The notes beneath the pieces were generated by a model. The model made no database searches. It was not told the origin of the DNA and saw only the letters and a list, made by a program, of their open reading frames with translations. This document shows, one piece after another, positions 9,652 to 17,362 of a stretch of 64,000 nt of DNA (position 1 is the first letter of the stretch; the number at the start of each line of letters is the position of its first letter). Made by a program: the position numbers and the translations under genes. Location: NCBI RefSeq assembly GCF_918741285.1, contig NZ_CAKKNC010000012.1:1-64000 (forward strand), read 5' to 3'. Source of the DNA: Sphingobium sp. CECT 9361 (GTDB taxonomy: Bacteria > Pseudomonadota > Alphaproteobacteria > Sphingomonadales > Sphingomonadaceae).

Positions 9652-10106
9652 TTCAATCCGGGTGCGTCGCCCAAAGCCTGCCAGGAGCGGGTGCATCTCA
9701 CGGACGCGGCCAACGCCGGTGGCCCCTGTCGCTCGGACGGCAACGCCTGGCCGTGCCACTCTCGTCCAGCGACATCTTCGTGACAGCATGAACTCTCCAG
9801 GCGCTGCCGTTTTAGGCTCGTCAATATCGCTTGACCCAGGACTATGGTCCAAGGTCCACAATGATGATCTTGGCGCAGCCCGATAGCTCGGACGCCGTGA
9901 CCGGGGAAACGGAGCGTGAGGGGTAACCGCTGCTCCTGCGTATAGAGTTATGGGGAGCCACGCTTGATGTCTCGTTTCGAAAGCCAACGCCGATTTTCGC
10001 TCGCCGGGTGCATGGTGGGAACGATGGCAGAAACCCTGCCTCCGACGGCTGTCGGCGCCTGTCCGCAAATCCATTCTAACCTTGTTTGACTGTGGATGAC
10101 GGGGAG
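9652..10106. other. Intergenic region between multicopper oxidase and fixL
   Basis: About 455 bp without a convincing gene. It holds the MerR-type promoter at 9831-9862, followed by only a 22-codon open frame (ATG 9861) that I do not recognise. A deleted or decayed gene may once have followed the promoter. No clear terminator hairpin was seen after the oxidase. Confidence 0.6.
9831..9862 (+). promoter_or_regulatory. MerR-type promoter/operator without an obvious target gene
   Basis: TTGACC (9831-9836) is followed after 20 bp by CACAAT (9857-9862), and the long spacer contains the dyad GGAC-TATG-GTCC (9839-9850), as in promoters bent by MerR-family activators. Spacer length and core closely match the promoter of the MerR gene at 47216-47247. 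No intact gene begins shortly downstream; fixL starts about 245 bp further on. Confidence 0.55.
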
Positions 10107-11651
10107 ATGGATGGGGGCATGATTGAGAGCCAAAAGGCGAATGGCCTCGATCCCGATTCGGGCACGATCATTCAGGTAGTGAAGAGCGCGCCAAATTACG
10201 CCGTCTATGCGCTTGACCCTAAGGGCCTCGTGACAGTTTGGACCGCCGGCTGTGAAGAAATTACGGGATGGGCCAGCTCCGATGCGATCGGGAAACACCA
10301 TTCGTTCCTGTATTGCGCGGAAGATATCGCGGCGGGCGTTGCGGATAGGCACCTCGCGCAGGTGGAGCAGCTTGGCCGGGTCGAGCAAGAGTCTTGGCGC
10401 GTTCGGAAAAACGGGTCGGAGTTCCTCGCCCTTCTGACGACGACGGCGCTCCACGATGAGGCCGGCCAGCTGAGCGGCTATGGCAAGATCCTGCGCGACA
10501 CGACCGATGAAGCCGCGACCAAGGAAGCGATCGTTGCCCGCGAGCAGCATCTCCAGTCGATCCTGGATACAGTTCCCGATGCCATGGTCATCATCGATGA
10601 GCGCGGGCTGATAACGTCCTTCAGCGCCGCGGCCGAGCGCTTGTTCGGATATTCGGAAGCAGAGGTGCTCGGCGCCAATGTGAGCAGCCTCATGCCGTCC
10701 CCGGACCGTGAACGGCATGATTCCTATATCGGCCGATATCTGTCGACGAGCGAACGGCGGATCATCGGTATTGGCAGGATCGTCGTTGGCCAACGGCGGG
10801 ACGGTACCACCTTTCCGATGGAACTCTCGATCGGAGAGGCCGGTCACCGTGGCCACCGCGTCTTCACGGGCTTCATTCACGACCTGACAGAAAGCGACCG
10901 CAACGAACTGCAGCTCAAGGAGCTGCAAGCCGAATTGATTCACGTCTCGCGCCTCAGCGCGATGGGCACGATGGCGTCGACGCTGGCCCATGAGTTGAAC
11001 CAGCCGCTTACCGCGATCGCCAATTATCTGGAAACGACGCGCGACCTGCTTGTCGATCCCGATGCCGAGACCGTCGCGATCGTGCGCGACGCGCTCGACG
11101 AGGCAGCTAAGGAGTCCCACCGCGCGGGGCATATCGTCCGAAGACTTCGTGATTTCGTGGCGCGAGGGGAGACCGAGAAGCGGATCGAGGATTTGCCGCG
11201 GCTGATTGAGGAAGCCGCTGCTCTCGGCCTTGTCGGCGCCCGTGAACGAGGCGTTCGCAGTTTTTTCGATTTTGATCCGGCGGCCTCGCCGGTGCTCGCC
11301 GATCGCATACAGGTTCAGCAGGTCCTCGTGAATCTGATCCGCAATGCGGTCGAGGCGATGGCGCAGGTCGCCATTCGCGACCTCACGATCACGACGCGGC
11401 GGCGGCCGAAGGCAATGGTTCAGGTGTCCGTGGCGGACACGGGCCCAGGCATATCCGAGCAGGTCGCGCCCCAACTTTTCGAAGCCTTTGTGAGCAGCAA
11501 GACCGACGGCATGGGCCTTGGCCTTTCGATCTGTCGAACGATCATCGAAGCCCATGGCGGCCGGATCTGGACCGACGGCGCGCCGAACGGAGGCGCTGCT
11601 TTTCATTTCACCTTGATGCAGGCCCGCCCGGAGGATGAGCATGACGCCTAA
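10107..11651 (+). CDS. fixL: Oxygen-sensing haem PAS histidine kinase FixL
   Basis: Counting from the upstream TTG 10086 (521 aa), residues ~27-140 form a first PAS domain and 155-268 the haem PAS. That second domain matches rhizobial FixL closely: RHDSYIGRY with the proximal haem His (H211) and IIGIGRIVVG with the distal Arg (R231). The kinase part has HVSRLSAMGTMASTLAHELNQ (phospho-His 302), NLIRNAVEAM, DTGPGI and GMGLGLSI. No membrane segment is seen, so it is a soluble sensor. Candidate starts are TTG 10086, ATG 10107 and ATG 10119; I took 10107. It overlaps the start of fixJ. Kinase activity should rise when haem loses oxygen, as in rhizobia. Confidence 0.95.
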   Translation: MDGGMIESQKANGLDPDSGTIIQVVKSAPNYAVYALDPKGLVTVWTAGCEEITGWASSDAIGKHHSFLYCAEDIAAGVADRHLAQVEQLGRVEQESWRVRKNGSEFLALLTTTALHDEAGQLSGYGKILRDTTDEAATKEAIVAREQHLQSILDTVPDAMVIIDERGLITSFSAAAERLFGYSEAEVLGANVSSLMPSPDRERHDSYIGRYLSTSERRIIGIGRIVVGQRRDGTTFPMELSIGEAGHRGHRVFTGFIHDLTESDRNELQLKELQAELIHVSRLSAMGTMASTLAHELNQPLTAIANYLETTRDLLVDPDAETVAIVRDALDEAAKESHRAGHIVRRLRDFVARGETEKRIEDLPRLIEEAAALGLVGARERGVRSFFDFDPAASPVLADRIQVQQVLVNLIRNAVEAMAQVAIRDLTITTRRRPKAMVQVSVADTGPGISEQVAPQLFEAFVSSKTDGMGLGLSICRTIIEAHGGRIWTDGAPNGGAAFHFTLMQARPEDEHDA

Positions 11652-12267
11652 ACGTATTGTCCATTTGGTCGATGACGAAGAATCCATCCGCAAGTCGGCC
11701 GGCTTCATGCTGAAGACATCGGGATTCGCCGTCCAGACCTATGCCTCCGGCATTGCGTTTCTGAAAGCCGTCAAGACCGCTGAGCCGGGATGCATTCTGC
11801 TTGACGTTCGCATGCCCGGCATGGACGGGCTCGAGGTCCAGGAGGTGCTTGCAGAGCGTGGTGTCACCATGCCGGTGATCGTTTTGACCGGGCATGGCGA
11901 TGTCGGGATCGCGGTTCGCGTCATGAAGGCAGGGGCGGTCGATTTCCTGGAGAAGCCGTTCGAGAAGACCGCGCTCCTGGCCTCGATCGGCGTGGCTTTC
12001 TCGAGGCTCGATAAGTCCGACGCGCGGTCGCTTCGAGAGGCGGAGGCGAGGGTGCGGGTCGCCGTGCTCACGCCTCGCGAACGAGAGGTTCTCATCGGCC
12101 TCGCCAACGGCTTTCCCAACAAGACCATCGCCTATGATCTCGACATATCGACTCGAACGGTGGAAGTTCATCGGGCGAACCTCATGACCAAGCTCGAAGT
12201 GCATAGCCTGTCGGACGCGCTGAGGATCGCGTTTTCGGCCGGATTGGGCGATGCGCCGGAATCGTGA
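11641..12267 (+). CDS. fixJ: Response regulator FixJ
   Basis: Receiver (residues ~5-120) plus LuxR-type helix-turn-helix (~140-205), 208 aa. The receiver shows the acidic pair DDEE, phospho-acceptor Asp in LLDVRMPGMDGLE, Thr in VLTGHGDV and Lys in FLEKPFEK. The output domain begins LTPREREVLIGLANG and ends with TRTVEVHRANLMTKL. GGAGG at 11630-11634 abuts the ATG at 11635 but is 6 bp from the ATG at 11641, so I chose 11641. The gene overlaps fixL, the expected pair. Its likely targets are discussed with the TACGTA motif set; one such motif lies 3 bp beyond its stop codon. Confidence 0.95.
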   Translation: MTPKRIVHLVDDEESIRKSAGFMLKTSGFAVQTYASGIAFLKAVKTAEPGCILLDVRMPGMDGLEVQEVLAERGVTMPVIVLTGHGDVGIAVRVMKAGAVDFLEKPFEKTALLASIGVAFSRLDKSDARSLREAEARVRVAVLTPREREVLIGLANGFPNKTIAYDLDISTRTVEVHRANLMTKLEVHSLSDALRIAFSAGLGDAPES

Positions 12268-12269
12268 GC

Positions 12270-12288
12270 TTGGGATCACTACGTAGCG
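12270..12288. promoter_or_regulatory. FixJ-box-like motif between fixJ and the receiver-only gene
   Basis: TTGGGATCACTACGTAGCG is nearly the reverse complement of the 19-bp motif at 21195-21213 and 25780-25799 (CGCTACGTAACAATCCCAA). It shares the TTGGGAT and TACGTAGCG blocks with the opposite strand of those sites. It may drive the receiver-only gene. Confidence 0.5.
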
Positions 12289-12361
12289 ACGGCCTCCTGT
12301 TCATTTGCGATGCATGCCCAGGATCCGAGGGTGGATCAGCGAAGAGGCAGCATCGTCGGTC

Positions 12362-12781
12362 ATGGGCGTTATCGATCACCAAACGAGCGAGAAAGCGGCC
12401 CTGATCCTGTTGTCTGACGACGATGTCTCGGTACGCAGGTCCCTTCATCTCTTGTTGCGGTCCCGCGGCTTTGGCGTCCTGTCCTATGCGAGTGGCACTG
12501 CCTTGCTGCTCGATCCGCAAACGCAATCGGGCGATTGCCTCGTGGTCGATTATCTTATGCCGGACATCGACGGCATTTCGATCCTGAGGAAGCTTCGGTC
12601 GGCGGGCTGGTGTGGGCCGGCGATCCTGATCACGGCGCATTACGCCGATAAGCTCGCCGAAAGCGCGCAGGAAGCGGGCTTTGCCGCTGTGCTCGAGAAA
12701 CCTCTGCGCGATGGTGTGCTGGTACAGACCATCGGCGAAGTAATCTCCGCCGGGCGGAAAGTTGGCAGCGATCACTGCTAG
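12362..12781 (+). CDS. Single-domain response regulator (FixJ-type receiver)
   Basis: Receiver domain only (139 aa from ATG 12362; 158 aa from ATG 12305). Conserved residues are the acidic cluster LLSDDDVSV, phospho-acceptor Asp in VVDYLMPDIDG, Thr in ILITAHY and Lys in VLEKPLRDG. No output domain follows. It resembles the receiver of FixJ/NtrX-like proteins and sits right after fixLJ with a candidate FixJ site in front. In Caulobacter the FixL antagonist FixT looks like a single-domain receiver, so a feedback inhibitor or phosphate sink for FixL is possible; this is inference from position. The start is uncertain because neither ATG has a strong ribosome-binding site. Confidence 0.85.
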   Translation: MGVIDHQTSEKAALILLSDDDVSVRRSLHLLLRSRGFGVLSYASGTALLLDPQTQSGDCLVVDYLMPDIDGISILRKLRSAGWCGPAILITAHYADKLAESAQEAGFAAVLEKPLRDGVLVQTIGEVISAGRKVGSDHC

Positions 12782-12995
12782 GGAAATGGAATATCGCGCC
12801 GTGATCGGAACCTCTGCGACATCCTCGCACCTTCCCGGGACCGGCGCTCGTCCCACAAGGCATTTTCTCCGCCGCCTTCTGATGGTGGATATGCGCGCGA
12901 TTCCGCGTGCGATCTTCTTCGCGGGCGCGCCCGGCCCTGGTGACTGCAAGGGCGGGGCCAGCGCGATCCGGGTATTCATGGCCGGGTCGTAGCAT

Positions 12996-14171
12996 ATGGA
13001 GGCGAGCTTGCCCGCCACGGTCATCGAAGCGGCGCGCGATCGGGGCGAACTTGGCTTCGTCGTTCTTCTCTTCGCGGCCACGGCGGTTGCCCTGGGTAAT
13101 AGCGTCGTCCTGCCATTCCTGCCAGAAATGGTGGGTCAAATGTCTCCGGACGCGAGTGCCCTCGCGAGAGGGCGCCTTGTCGTCGCCCTGGTCACGGTTT
13201 CCCAGATCGCAGGGTGTCTCTCGGCGCCGTTATGGGGCTGGATTTCCGACCGGTGGAAACGGTGGCCGATCCTGGTCGTGGGGCTGTTGGGTTTCAGCCT
13301 GACAATGGCGTTGTATTCCGCGGTCGGATTCGAGCGACTCTATGTTTTGCGGTTGCTCAATGGCGTGTTTGCGGCGGCCGTCGTGCCGACGGCATTTGCG
13401 ATGGTCGCCGATCGTTCACCAGATCTGGTTCGGCGAGCGCGTCAGTTCACCTGGCTGAACGCCCTGGTCTTCGCGGGCGACCTGACCGGCCCGCTCCTTG
13501 GAGAAATTTCGGTGGCGCTCGGAGCAACGTCGCCATTCCTGGCGCCAGCTGCATTGAGCGCGATCGCCATGCCCGGTCTTCTTCTGGTTTCACGGGAAAG
13601 TGCCACTGGTCCGGTCGGCAGCGTTCCACGCCCGAAAGCGCGTGAGGCGCTTGTCCCGCTGCTCCTGATCTCGGCCATTGCGTCCGGGTGCCTCACCGTT
13701 CTGCATCTGACGTTGTCGCTTGGATCGGGCGCGCGGGATCTGTTCCGCGAGAACGTCTCGATGCTGTTCGCTCTGTGCGGTGCAGCGATGCTGGTGGCGC
13801 AGCTCGTCCCGTTCACAGGGCGCAGAGTCACGGTCGGCGCGGCCTGGCTGTTGCGGCCAATGCTCGCCGGGCTGGCCGCCGCATTGATCATTGCCGTCTT
13901 CGCCCGGACCTTGTGGGTGCTCGTGCCTGTATTTCTGCTCGCCGGCTGGAGCACCGCGACGCTGAAGCTGCTCACCAATTATCTGACGTCGAAAGCGTCT
14001 CCGGGCACGCAGGGTTCGGGCCTTGCGCTCCAGTACGCGGCGGTGAGCGCCAGTCAGGCTGCGGCGTCGATCGTCACTGGATGGGCAAGCGCGTCGGAGC
14101 ATTTGATGCTGTGGCTTGCCGCTGCCGCCGCGTTGGCGGTCACGGCGATGACGTTACGGTTGAAAGATTGA
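12996..14171 (+). CDS. MFS transporter
   Basis: 391-residue integral membrane protein with about 11-12 hydrophobic segments. Features of the major facilitator superfamily are the first helix (FVVLLFAATAVALGNSVVLPFL) and the loop 2-3 signature LWGWISDRWKRWPILVVGLL (G-x3-D-R-x-[KR]-R). A second-half duplicate loop is weaker. It looks like a drug- or metabolite-efflux type MFS, but the substrate cannot be read. ATG 12996 has no ribosome-binding site in front; a TTG at 13008 has GGAGG at a good distance and could be the true start. It converges with the yeeE pair downstream. Confidence 0.88.
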   Translation: MEASLPATVIEAARDRGELGFVVLLFAATAVALGNSVVLPFLPEMVGQMSPDASALARGRLVVALVTVSQIAGCLSAPLWGWISDRWKRWPILVVGLLGFSLTMALYSAVGFERLYVLRLLNGVFAAAVVPTAFAMVADRSPDLVRRARQFTWLNALVFAGDLTGPLLGEISVALGATSPFLAPAALSAIAMPGLLLVSRESATGPVGSVPRPKAREALVPLLLISAIASGCLTVLHLTLSLGSGARDLFRENVSMLFALCGAAMLVAQLVPFTGRRVTVGAAWLLRPMLAGLAAALIIAVFARTLWVLVPVFLLAGWSTATLKLLTNYLTSKASPGTQGSGLALQYAAVSASQAAASIVTGWASASEHLMLWLAAAAALAVTAMTLRLKD

Positions 14172-14223
14172 GGCGCCTCTCGTTTGCTCCGTCGTCAAAG
14201 TACATCAAAGGGCCGGCTCCGAT

Positions 14224-14649
14224 TCAGATCTTCGGGCGATCGATGAAGCGGTGCACCGCGAACCCTGCCAGCATCGCGATCACGAAGGGCGCGGCAAGCG
14301 TCGGGCGGATGGCAAGGTCCGCAATCGCCGGACCGGGGCAGAGGCCGGCAATTCCCCAGCCGATCCCGAAGATTGCACTACCGCCGATCAGGCGCGCGGT
14401 GATCTCGCGGGCATCCGGCAGCGAGAAGCGGCTGTCGGCAAGTGGCGTCTCCATCCGCCGCCGGATCACCCAGGCCAAGGCCATCGGGGCGATGGCGCCT
14501 CCCATCACGAAAGCAAGCGTAGGGTCCCAGCGGCCTCCGAACAGATCGAGGAAGGCACGCACGCGGGTCGGATCTGACATGCCGGAACAGGCGAGTCCTG
14601 CGCCAAACAGGAGCCCGGCAATGAGTGCGATAGGGATGCGGACCCTCAC
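14224..14649 (-). CDS. YeeE/YedE-family sulfur-transport half protein (DUF6691-like)
   Basis: Small membrane protein of 141 aa with four hydrophobic segments and the family signature GLLFGAGLACSGMSDPTRV near the N terminus and GLCPGPAI near the C terminus. It is the second of two half-size YeeE/YedE proteins that together match the full-length thiosulfate/sulfur-compound transporter fold. The GTG start at 14649 overlaps the TGA of the upstream half (GTGA), so both are co-translated. A longer open frame to 15021 lies in a different frame over the partner gene and is not real. The usual neighbours of such pairs (ArsR, sulfurtransferase, metallo-beta-lactamase) are absent here. Confidence 0.88.
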   Translation of the reverse strand: MRVRIPIALIAGLLFGAGLACSGMSDPTRVRAFLDLFGGRWDPTLAFVMGGAIAPMALAWVIRRRMETPLADSRFSLPDAREITARLIGGSAIFGIGWGIAGLCPGPAIADLAIRPTLAAPFVIAMLAGFAVHRFIDRPKI

Positions 14650-15083
14650 CACGAAACGCCTAGCACGCGCATCACCGCGACGGTCGCGAAGCCAAAGCTC
14701 ACGAAGCTCAAAGTTGCTACGATCGATCGCGCTGACAGGCGGGAGAGGCCACACACGCCGTGGCCGCTGGTACAGCCGCTGCCCATCCGGGTACCGAAGC
14801 CGACCAGCAGCCCGCCGATCAGGACCACCGCCGGCGAGGATGGAAAACGGGCAATTACCGGACCTGAGATCAGGTTCACGATCCCCGCTCCGAACGGCAG
14901 GCCGACAATGAAAGCCGCAGCGATGCTCCAGGGCGGGCCAGTCTGTGAGAGGGCGAAGGCACGCGCGGCGAGGCCGCTCACGCCCGCTATCCGGCCGAGG
15001 CCGAGCAACATGATCGCGCACGCCAATCCGATCAATATTCCGCCCGTCAAGGCAGCGAGCGGCGTGGCGTTGGTCCAGTCCAT
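14646..15083 (-). CDS. YeeE/YedE-family sulfur-transport half protein
   Basis: 145-aa membrane protein with four hydrophobic segments. The conserved YeeE signature GFGTRMGSGCTSGHGVCGL is present, including the two Cys that in YeeE relay thiosulfate. The N-terminal GGILIGLACAIMLLGLGRI is typical of the first half protein of split YeeE pairs. Import of thiosulfate or other sulfur compounds is the family role; the exact substrate is unknown. It overlaps its partner by GTGA. Sulfur supply may support repair or synthesis of iron-sulfur clusters or thiols under metal stress, but this is inference from context. Confidence 0.9.
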   Translation of the reverse strand: MDWTNATPLAALTGGILIGLACAIMLLGLGRIAGVSGLAARAFALSQTGPPWSIAAAFIVGLPFGAGIVNLISGPVIARFPSSPAVVLIGGLLVGFGTRMGSGCTSGHGVCGLSRLSARSIVATLSFVSFGFATVAVMRVLGVSW

Positions 15084-15118
15084 CAGAGCATATCCAGCGG
15101 CAACCTCAATGGCGCCAT

Positions 15119-15613
15119 TCAGGCTGTGGCGTCCATCGCCATCGCTTGAGCCTGGCGGTCGGCAGGGTTGATGCGTTGGTGTGCCGCCGTCGCAGCACTG
15201 GCCGTCGCGACAGTTACGTTCGCGTTGAAAAGCTGAGGGGCTTCAGGAACGCTCTGTCGGCCAAGGGCGGTCAGGTCGTGATGGACCAGTACGCTGGCCG
15301 GCTTGTACCGAATGGCTGGGACCGCCTCATTTTCTCCACGTTCACCCGCTGCGGCGGCTGCGGATGTTGCGCGACGGCTCTGGGCCATTTCCGGGTCTTG
15401 CCCTTCGCAAAGGCAGGCGCGTTCAGCACAAGGCTGGCTTCCCCGGTCGCCTCGCTCACGAAGTTGGTCCCGCCGTATTCCCACCAGCAAATGCTGATAA
15501 TTCTCGACGAAGCGTCGGTGGATCAAGCGCGCCTCGGGGCAATTCGCCGCCGCTGCCTGTGACCGGTGGGCGCGCACGCGCCGTAGCAAGTAAGGAATAT
15601 CGCACTCGTTCAT
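15119..15613 (-). CDS. Small protein of unknown function
   Basis: 164 aa from ATG 15613, which has GGAGG 6 bp upstream. I do not recognise it. Only the first ~45 residues (MNECDIPYLLRRVRAHRS..., Ala/Arg-rich helix ending RRFVENYQ) look like a real sphingomonad-type small helical protein; the rest is compositionally odd. In another frame of the same strand (about 15270-15490) the string WWEYGGTNFVSEATGEASLVL looks more protein-like in part, so a frameshift near 15490 is possible. A GGAAATATACG motif lies ~50 bp upstream. The gene precedes the yeeE pair on the same strand. Confidence 0.4.
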   Translation of the reverse strand: MNECDIPYLLRRVRAHRSQAAAANCPEARLIHRRFVENYQHLLVGIRRDQLRERGDRGSQPCAERACLCEGQDPEMAQSRRATSAAAAAGERGENEAVPAIRYKPASVLVHHDLTALGRQSVPEAPQLFNANVTVATASAATAAHQRINPADRQAQAMAMDATA

Positions 15614-15925
15614 GACCGCCTCCATGCATTGAAAGTCGCAATTGGGTCGCGCCGGGTCTCTACGGAAATATACGAATGCTTCTCGTGCTTATGCCGGCTC
15701 GGATGCGGCGCCCTATGAGTGCGGGACGGATATGCCAGATGCTGTTGCGCCAGAACGCAAAGCGCCGGGAAGTTGTTGCTGGCTCAGACGGGTGGCCTGG
15801 GGCCGGCAAACATGCGGTCCGCAGCGGAAATCTGGCACGATCGTGCCCGCGGCTGATTGGCCGGTCGCGTGGCTTGCGGAATGAACGTCGGGTGCGGATC
15901 CGGAGGCAAGCGGTGACCGGCCAGA
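15614..15925. other. Intergenic region upstream of the 15613 gene
   Basis: 312 bp with no convincing gene on either strand; it holds the promoter-like motif at 15661-15679. Open frames here continue as shadows of the neighbouring Cys-rich gene. Confidence 0.5.
15661..15679 (-). promoter_or_regulatory. GGAAATATACG motif upstream of the 15613 gene
   Basis: TACGGAAATATACGAATGC shares the core GGAAATATACG with 19753-19775 upstream of the copper operon, and resembles the opposite strand of the ATACGTAATTTCC site at 44624-44636. It lies about 50-65 bp in front of the start at 15613. Confidence 0.35.
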
Positions 15926-16375
15926 TCACATTCCCATACTGGCCATTTCCTTGCAGCTCGCCGCGCAATCCCTGCAGGTCTGGGCGCAGGCCTGCATGCG
16001 GGCGTCGCCGGAGATCTTCGCGCAATCGCGCGCGCAGGCTTCGCACATCCGGGCACAGGCGTCGCACAACAGGGCATGCTGCGGCGATCGGCGCAGCATG
16101 GAATTGGCGGTTGTCTGGCAGAGCTCCGCGCAGTCCAGAAGCAAAGCGATGTGCGTCGCCTCGATATGAGCCGGTGCGCCTTGCTCGGTGCAGTATCGCG
16201 CGGTTTCCAGGCACATGCGGTGCGATGCGATACAGCTGTCGACGCACTCGTCGAGCGTCATCATGCCGTCACCACGCTTCCTTGGCGCCGCGATGGCCGG
16301 GCCTGCCGCGGCGACAGCCCCGGTAAGCGCCGCGAAGGTGAGTCCCGAACCGATGACGGCGCGACGATCAAGCAT
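15926..16375 (-). CDS. Tat-exported Cys-rich four-helix copper-storage-like protein (Csp family)
   Basis: 149 aa with a Tat signal (DRRAVIGSGLTFAAL, cleavage after PAIAA) followed by a Cys-rich helical domain with 15 Cys in helix-spaced pairs: DECVDSC, MCLETARYC, DCAELC, LLCDACARMCEACARDC and QACAQTCRDCAASC. This is the pattern of Csp1-like four-helix bundles (DUF326), whose Cys line the bundle and bind many Cu(I) ions. A Tat signal is expected for periplasmic Csp1. AAAGGA precedes the ATG at a good distance. It lies downstream of copB in the same direction, so it probably stores or buffers periplasmic copper as part of the copAB operon. Confidence 0.92.
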   Translation of the reverse strand: MLDRRAVIGSGLTFAALTGAVAAAGPAIAAPRKRGDGMMTLDECVDSCIASHRMCLETARYCTEQGAPAHIEATHIALLLDCAELCQTTANSMLRRSPQHALLCDACARMCEACARDCAKISGDARMQACAQTCRDCAASCKEMASMGM

Positions 16376-16423
16376 GATTTGGTCCTTTCCAAAAAGTTTA
16401 GCCGCTGCGGTTCAGCGCGCGTC

Positions 16424-17362
16424 TCACCACCAGATCCGTAAGCCAGCCACAAACCGGTGTTCGGTGGGATTTTCGCCAGCAAGGCGACGAAAATCCGCCG
16501 TCTCACCAAAGGAGCGCTCCCATACAAAGCCGACATAGGGAGCGACTTTTCGGTGAATCTCGTAGCGCATCCGCAAGCCGAGCTCGAGGTTGCTCAGGCC
16601 TCCGCCGAGCCCGCGCTCGGGAGCCGCCTTGCTGTAGGCGTTCGATTCCAGCTGCGGTACGAGGATGAGGCGGTTGGTGAGCAGCACGTCATAGGATGCC
16701 TTCAGACGTGCCGCGAGACGGCCATCGTCTCCAACGTAGCCGGTCAGCTGGACATCGAACCAATAGGGGGCCAGGCCCTCGATCCCCCCGGCGATCCAGC
16801 GATGGGCTCCCGGGCCGATGTCCTGACGCACGCCAAGGATCGTTCCCCAAAACGGGCGCTGTCCGTGCCACCAGAACGCCTCGACCGAGGATTCCGGATC
16901 AAGCCGCTCACCGGATTGTTTCAGGCCCTGGCTCCGCAGCAAGAGTTTGTCGTTGTCCGGGCCATTGGTAATCTGACCCGACCAGCTGATGCCTTGGCCT
17001 TGCTTGTTCGTGAGGAACTCGAGCTCATCCACGAGCACCTTGGCCACCGAAATTTTGTCGGCCATCTCATAGCCGGGCAGCGTCGAATTCCTGTAGCCGT
17101 CGGAATAAGCGTCCGGGTCGCGCGCATCGGCGCCGGGCTTTCCGCCACTCATGTCCATGCCGGGCATGTTCATCGGGGGCGCGCTGCTGCCATCTTTTTG
17201 CTGGTCGCCCATCTGCATATCCGGCGGCATGGCCTGATCATTGGAGCTGGCGGCCTCGGCGTTGCCCGCGGGTTTCACCTGCTGGCTGAGCGCGGGTTCG
17301 GTGATGGTGGTCATCGCGAGCCCGGTGAGAGCCAGCAACCAAGTTGAGCGCGAGCTTGTCAT
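16424..17362 (-). CDS. copB: Outer-membrane copper resistance protein CopB
   Basis: 312 aa from ATG 17362, which overlaps the TGA of copA (ATGA). After a signal peptide (MTSSRSTWLLALTGLAMTTI..., to about LSQQ) comes a Met-rich stretch (DMQMGDQQ, MNMPGMDMSGG) and then the CopB beta-barrel domain, with alternating strands such as RPFWGTILGVRQDIGPG, WIAGGIEGLAPYWFDVQ and the C-terminal aromatic ending RFVAGLRIWW. CopB works with CopA in copper sequestration or export across the outer membrane. An upstream in-frame start (17428) lies inside copA and was not chosen. Confidence 0.93.
   Translation of the reverse strand: MTSSRSTWLLALTGLAMTTITEPALSQQVKPAGNAEAASSNDQAMPPDMQMGDQQKDGSSAPPMNMPGMDMSGGKPGADARDPDAYSDGYRNSTLPGYEMADKISVAKVLVDELEFLTNKQGQGISWSGQITNGPDNDKLLLRSQGLKQSGERLDPESSVEAFWWHGQRPFWGTILGVRQDIGPGAHRWIAGGIEGLAPYWFDVQLTGYVGDDGRLAARLKASYDVLLTNRLILVPQLESNAYSKAAPERGLGGGLSNLELGLRMRYEIHRKVAPYVGFVWERSFGETADFRRLAGENPTEHRFVAGLRIWW

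Noticed and set aside
9948-11708. 586-codon antisense frame over fixL
   Set aside because: The sense strand encodes a clear FixL; the antisense product is compositionally odd and has no motif.
14170-14179. GAGGCGCCTC palindrome after the MFS gene as a terminator
   Set aside because: It is a short gapless palindrome with no loop or U-run, so it cannot be called a terminator.
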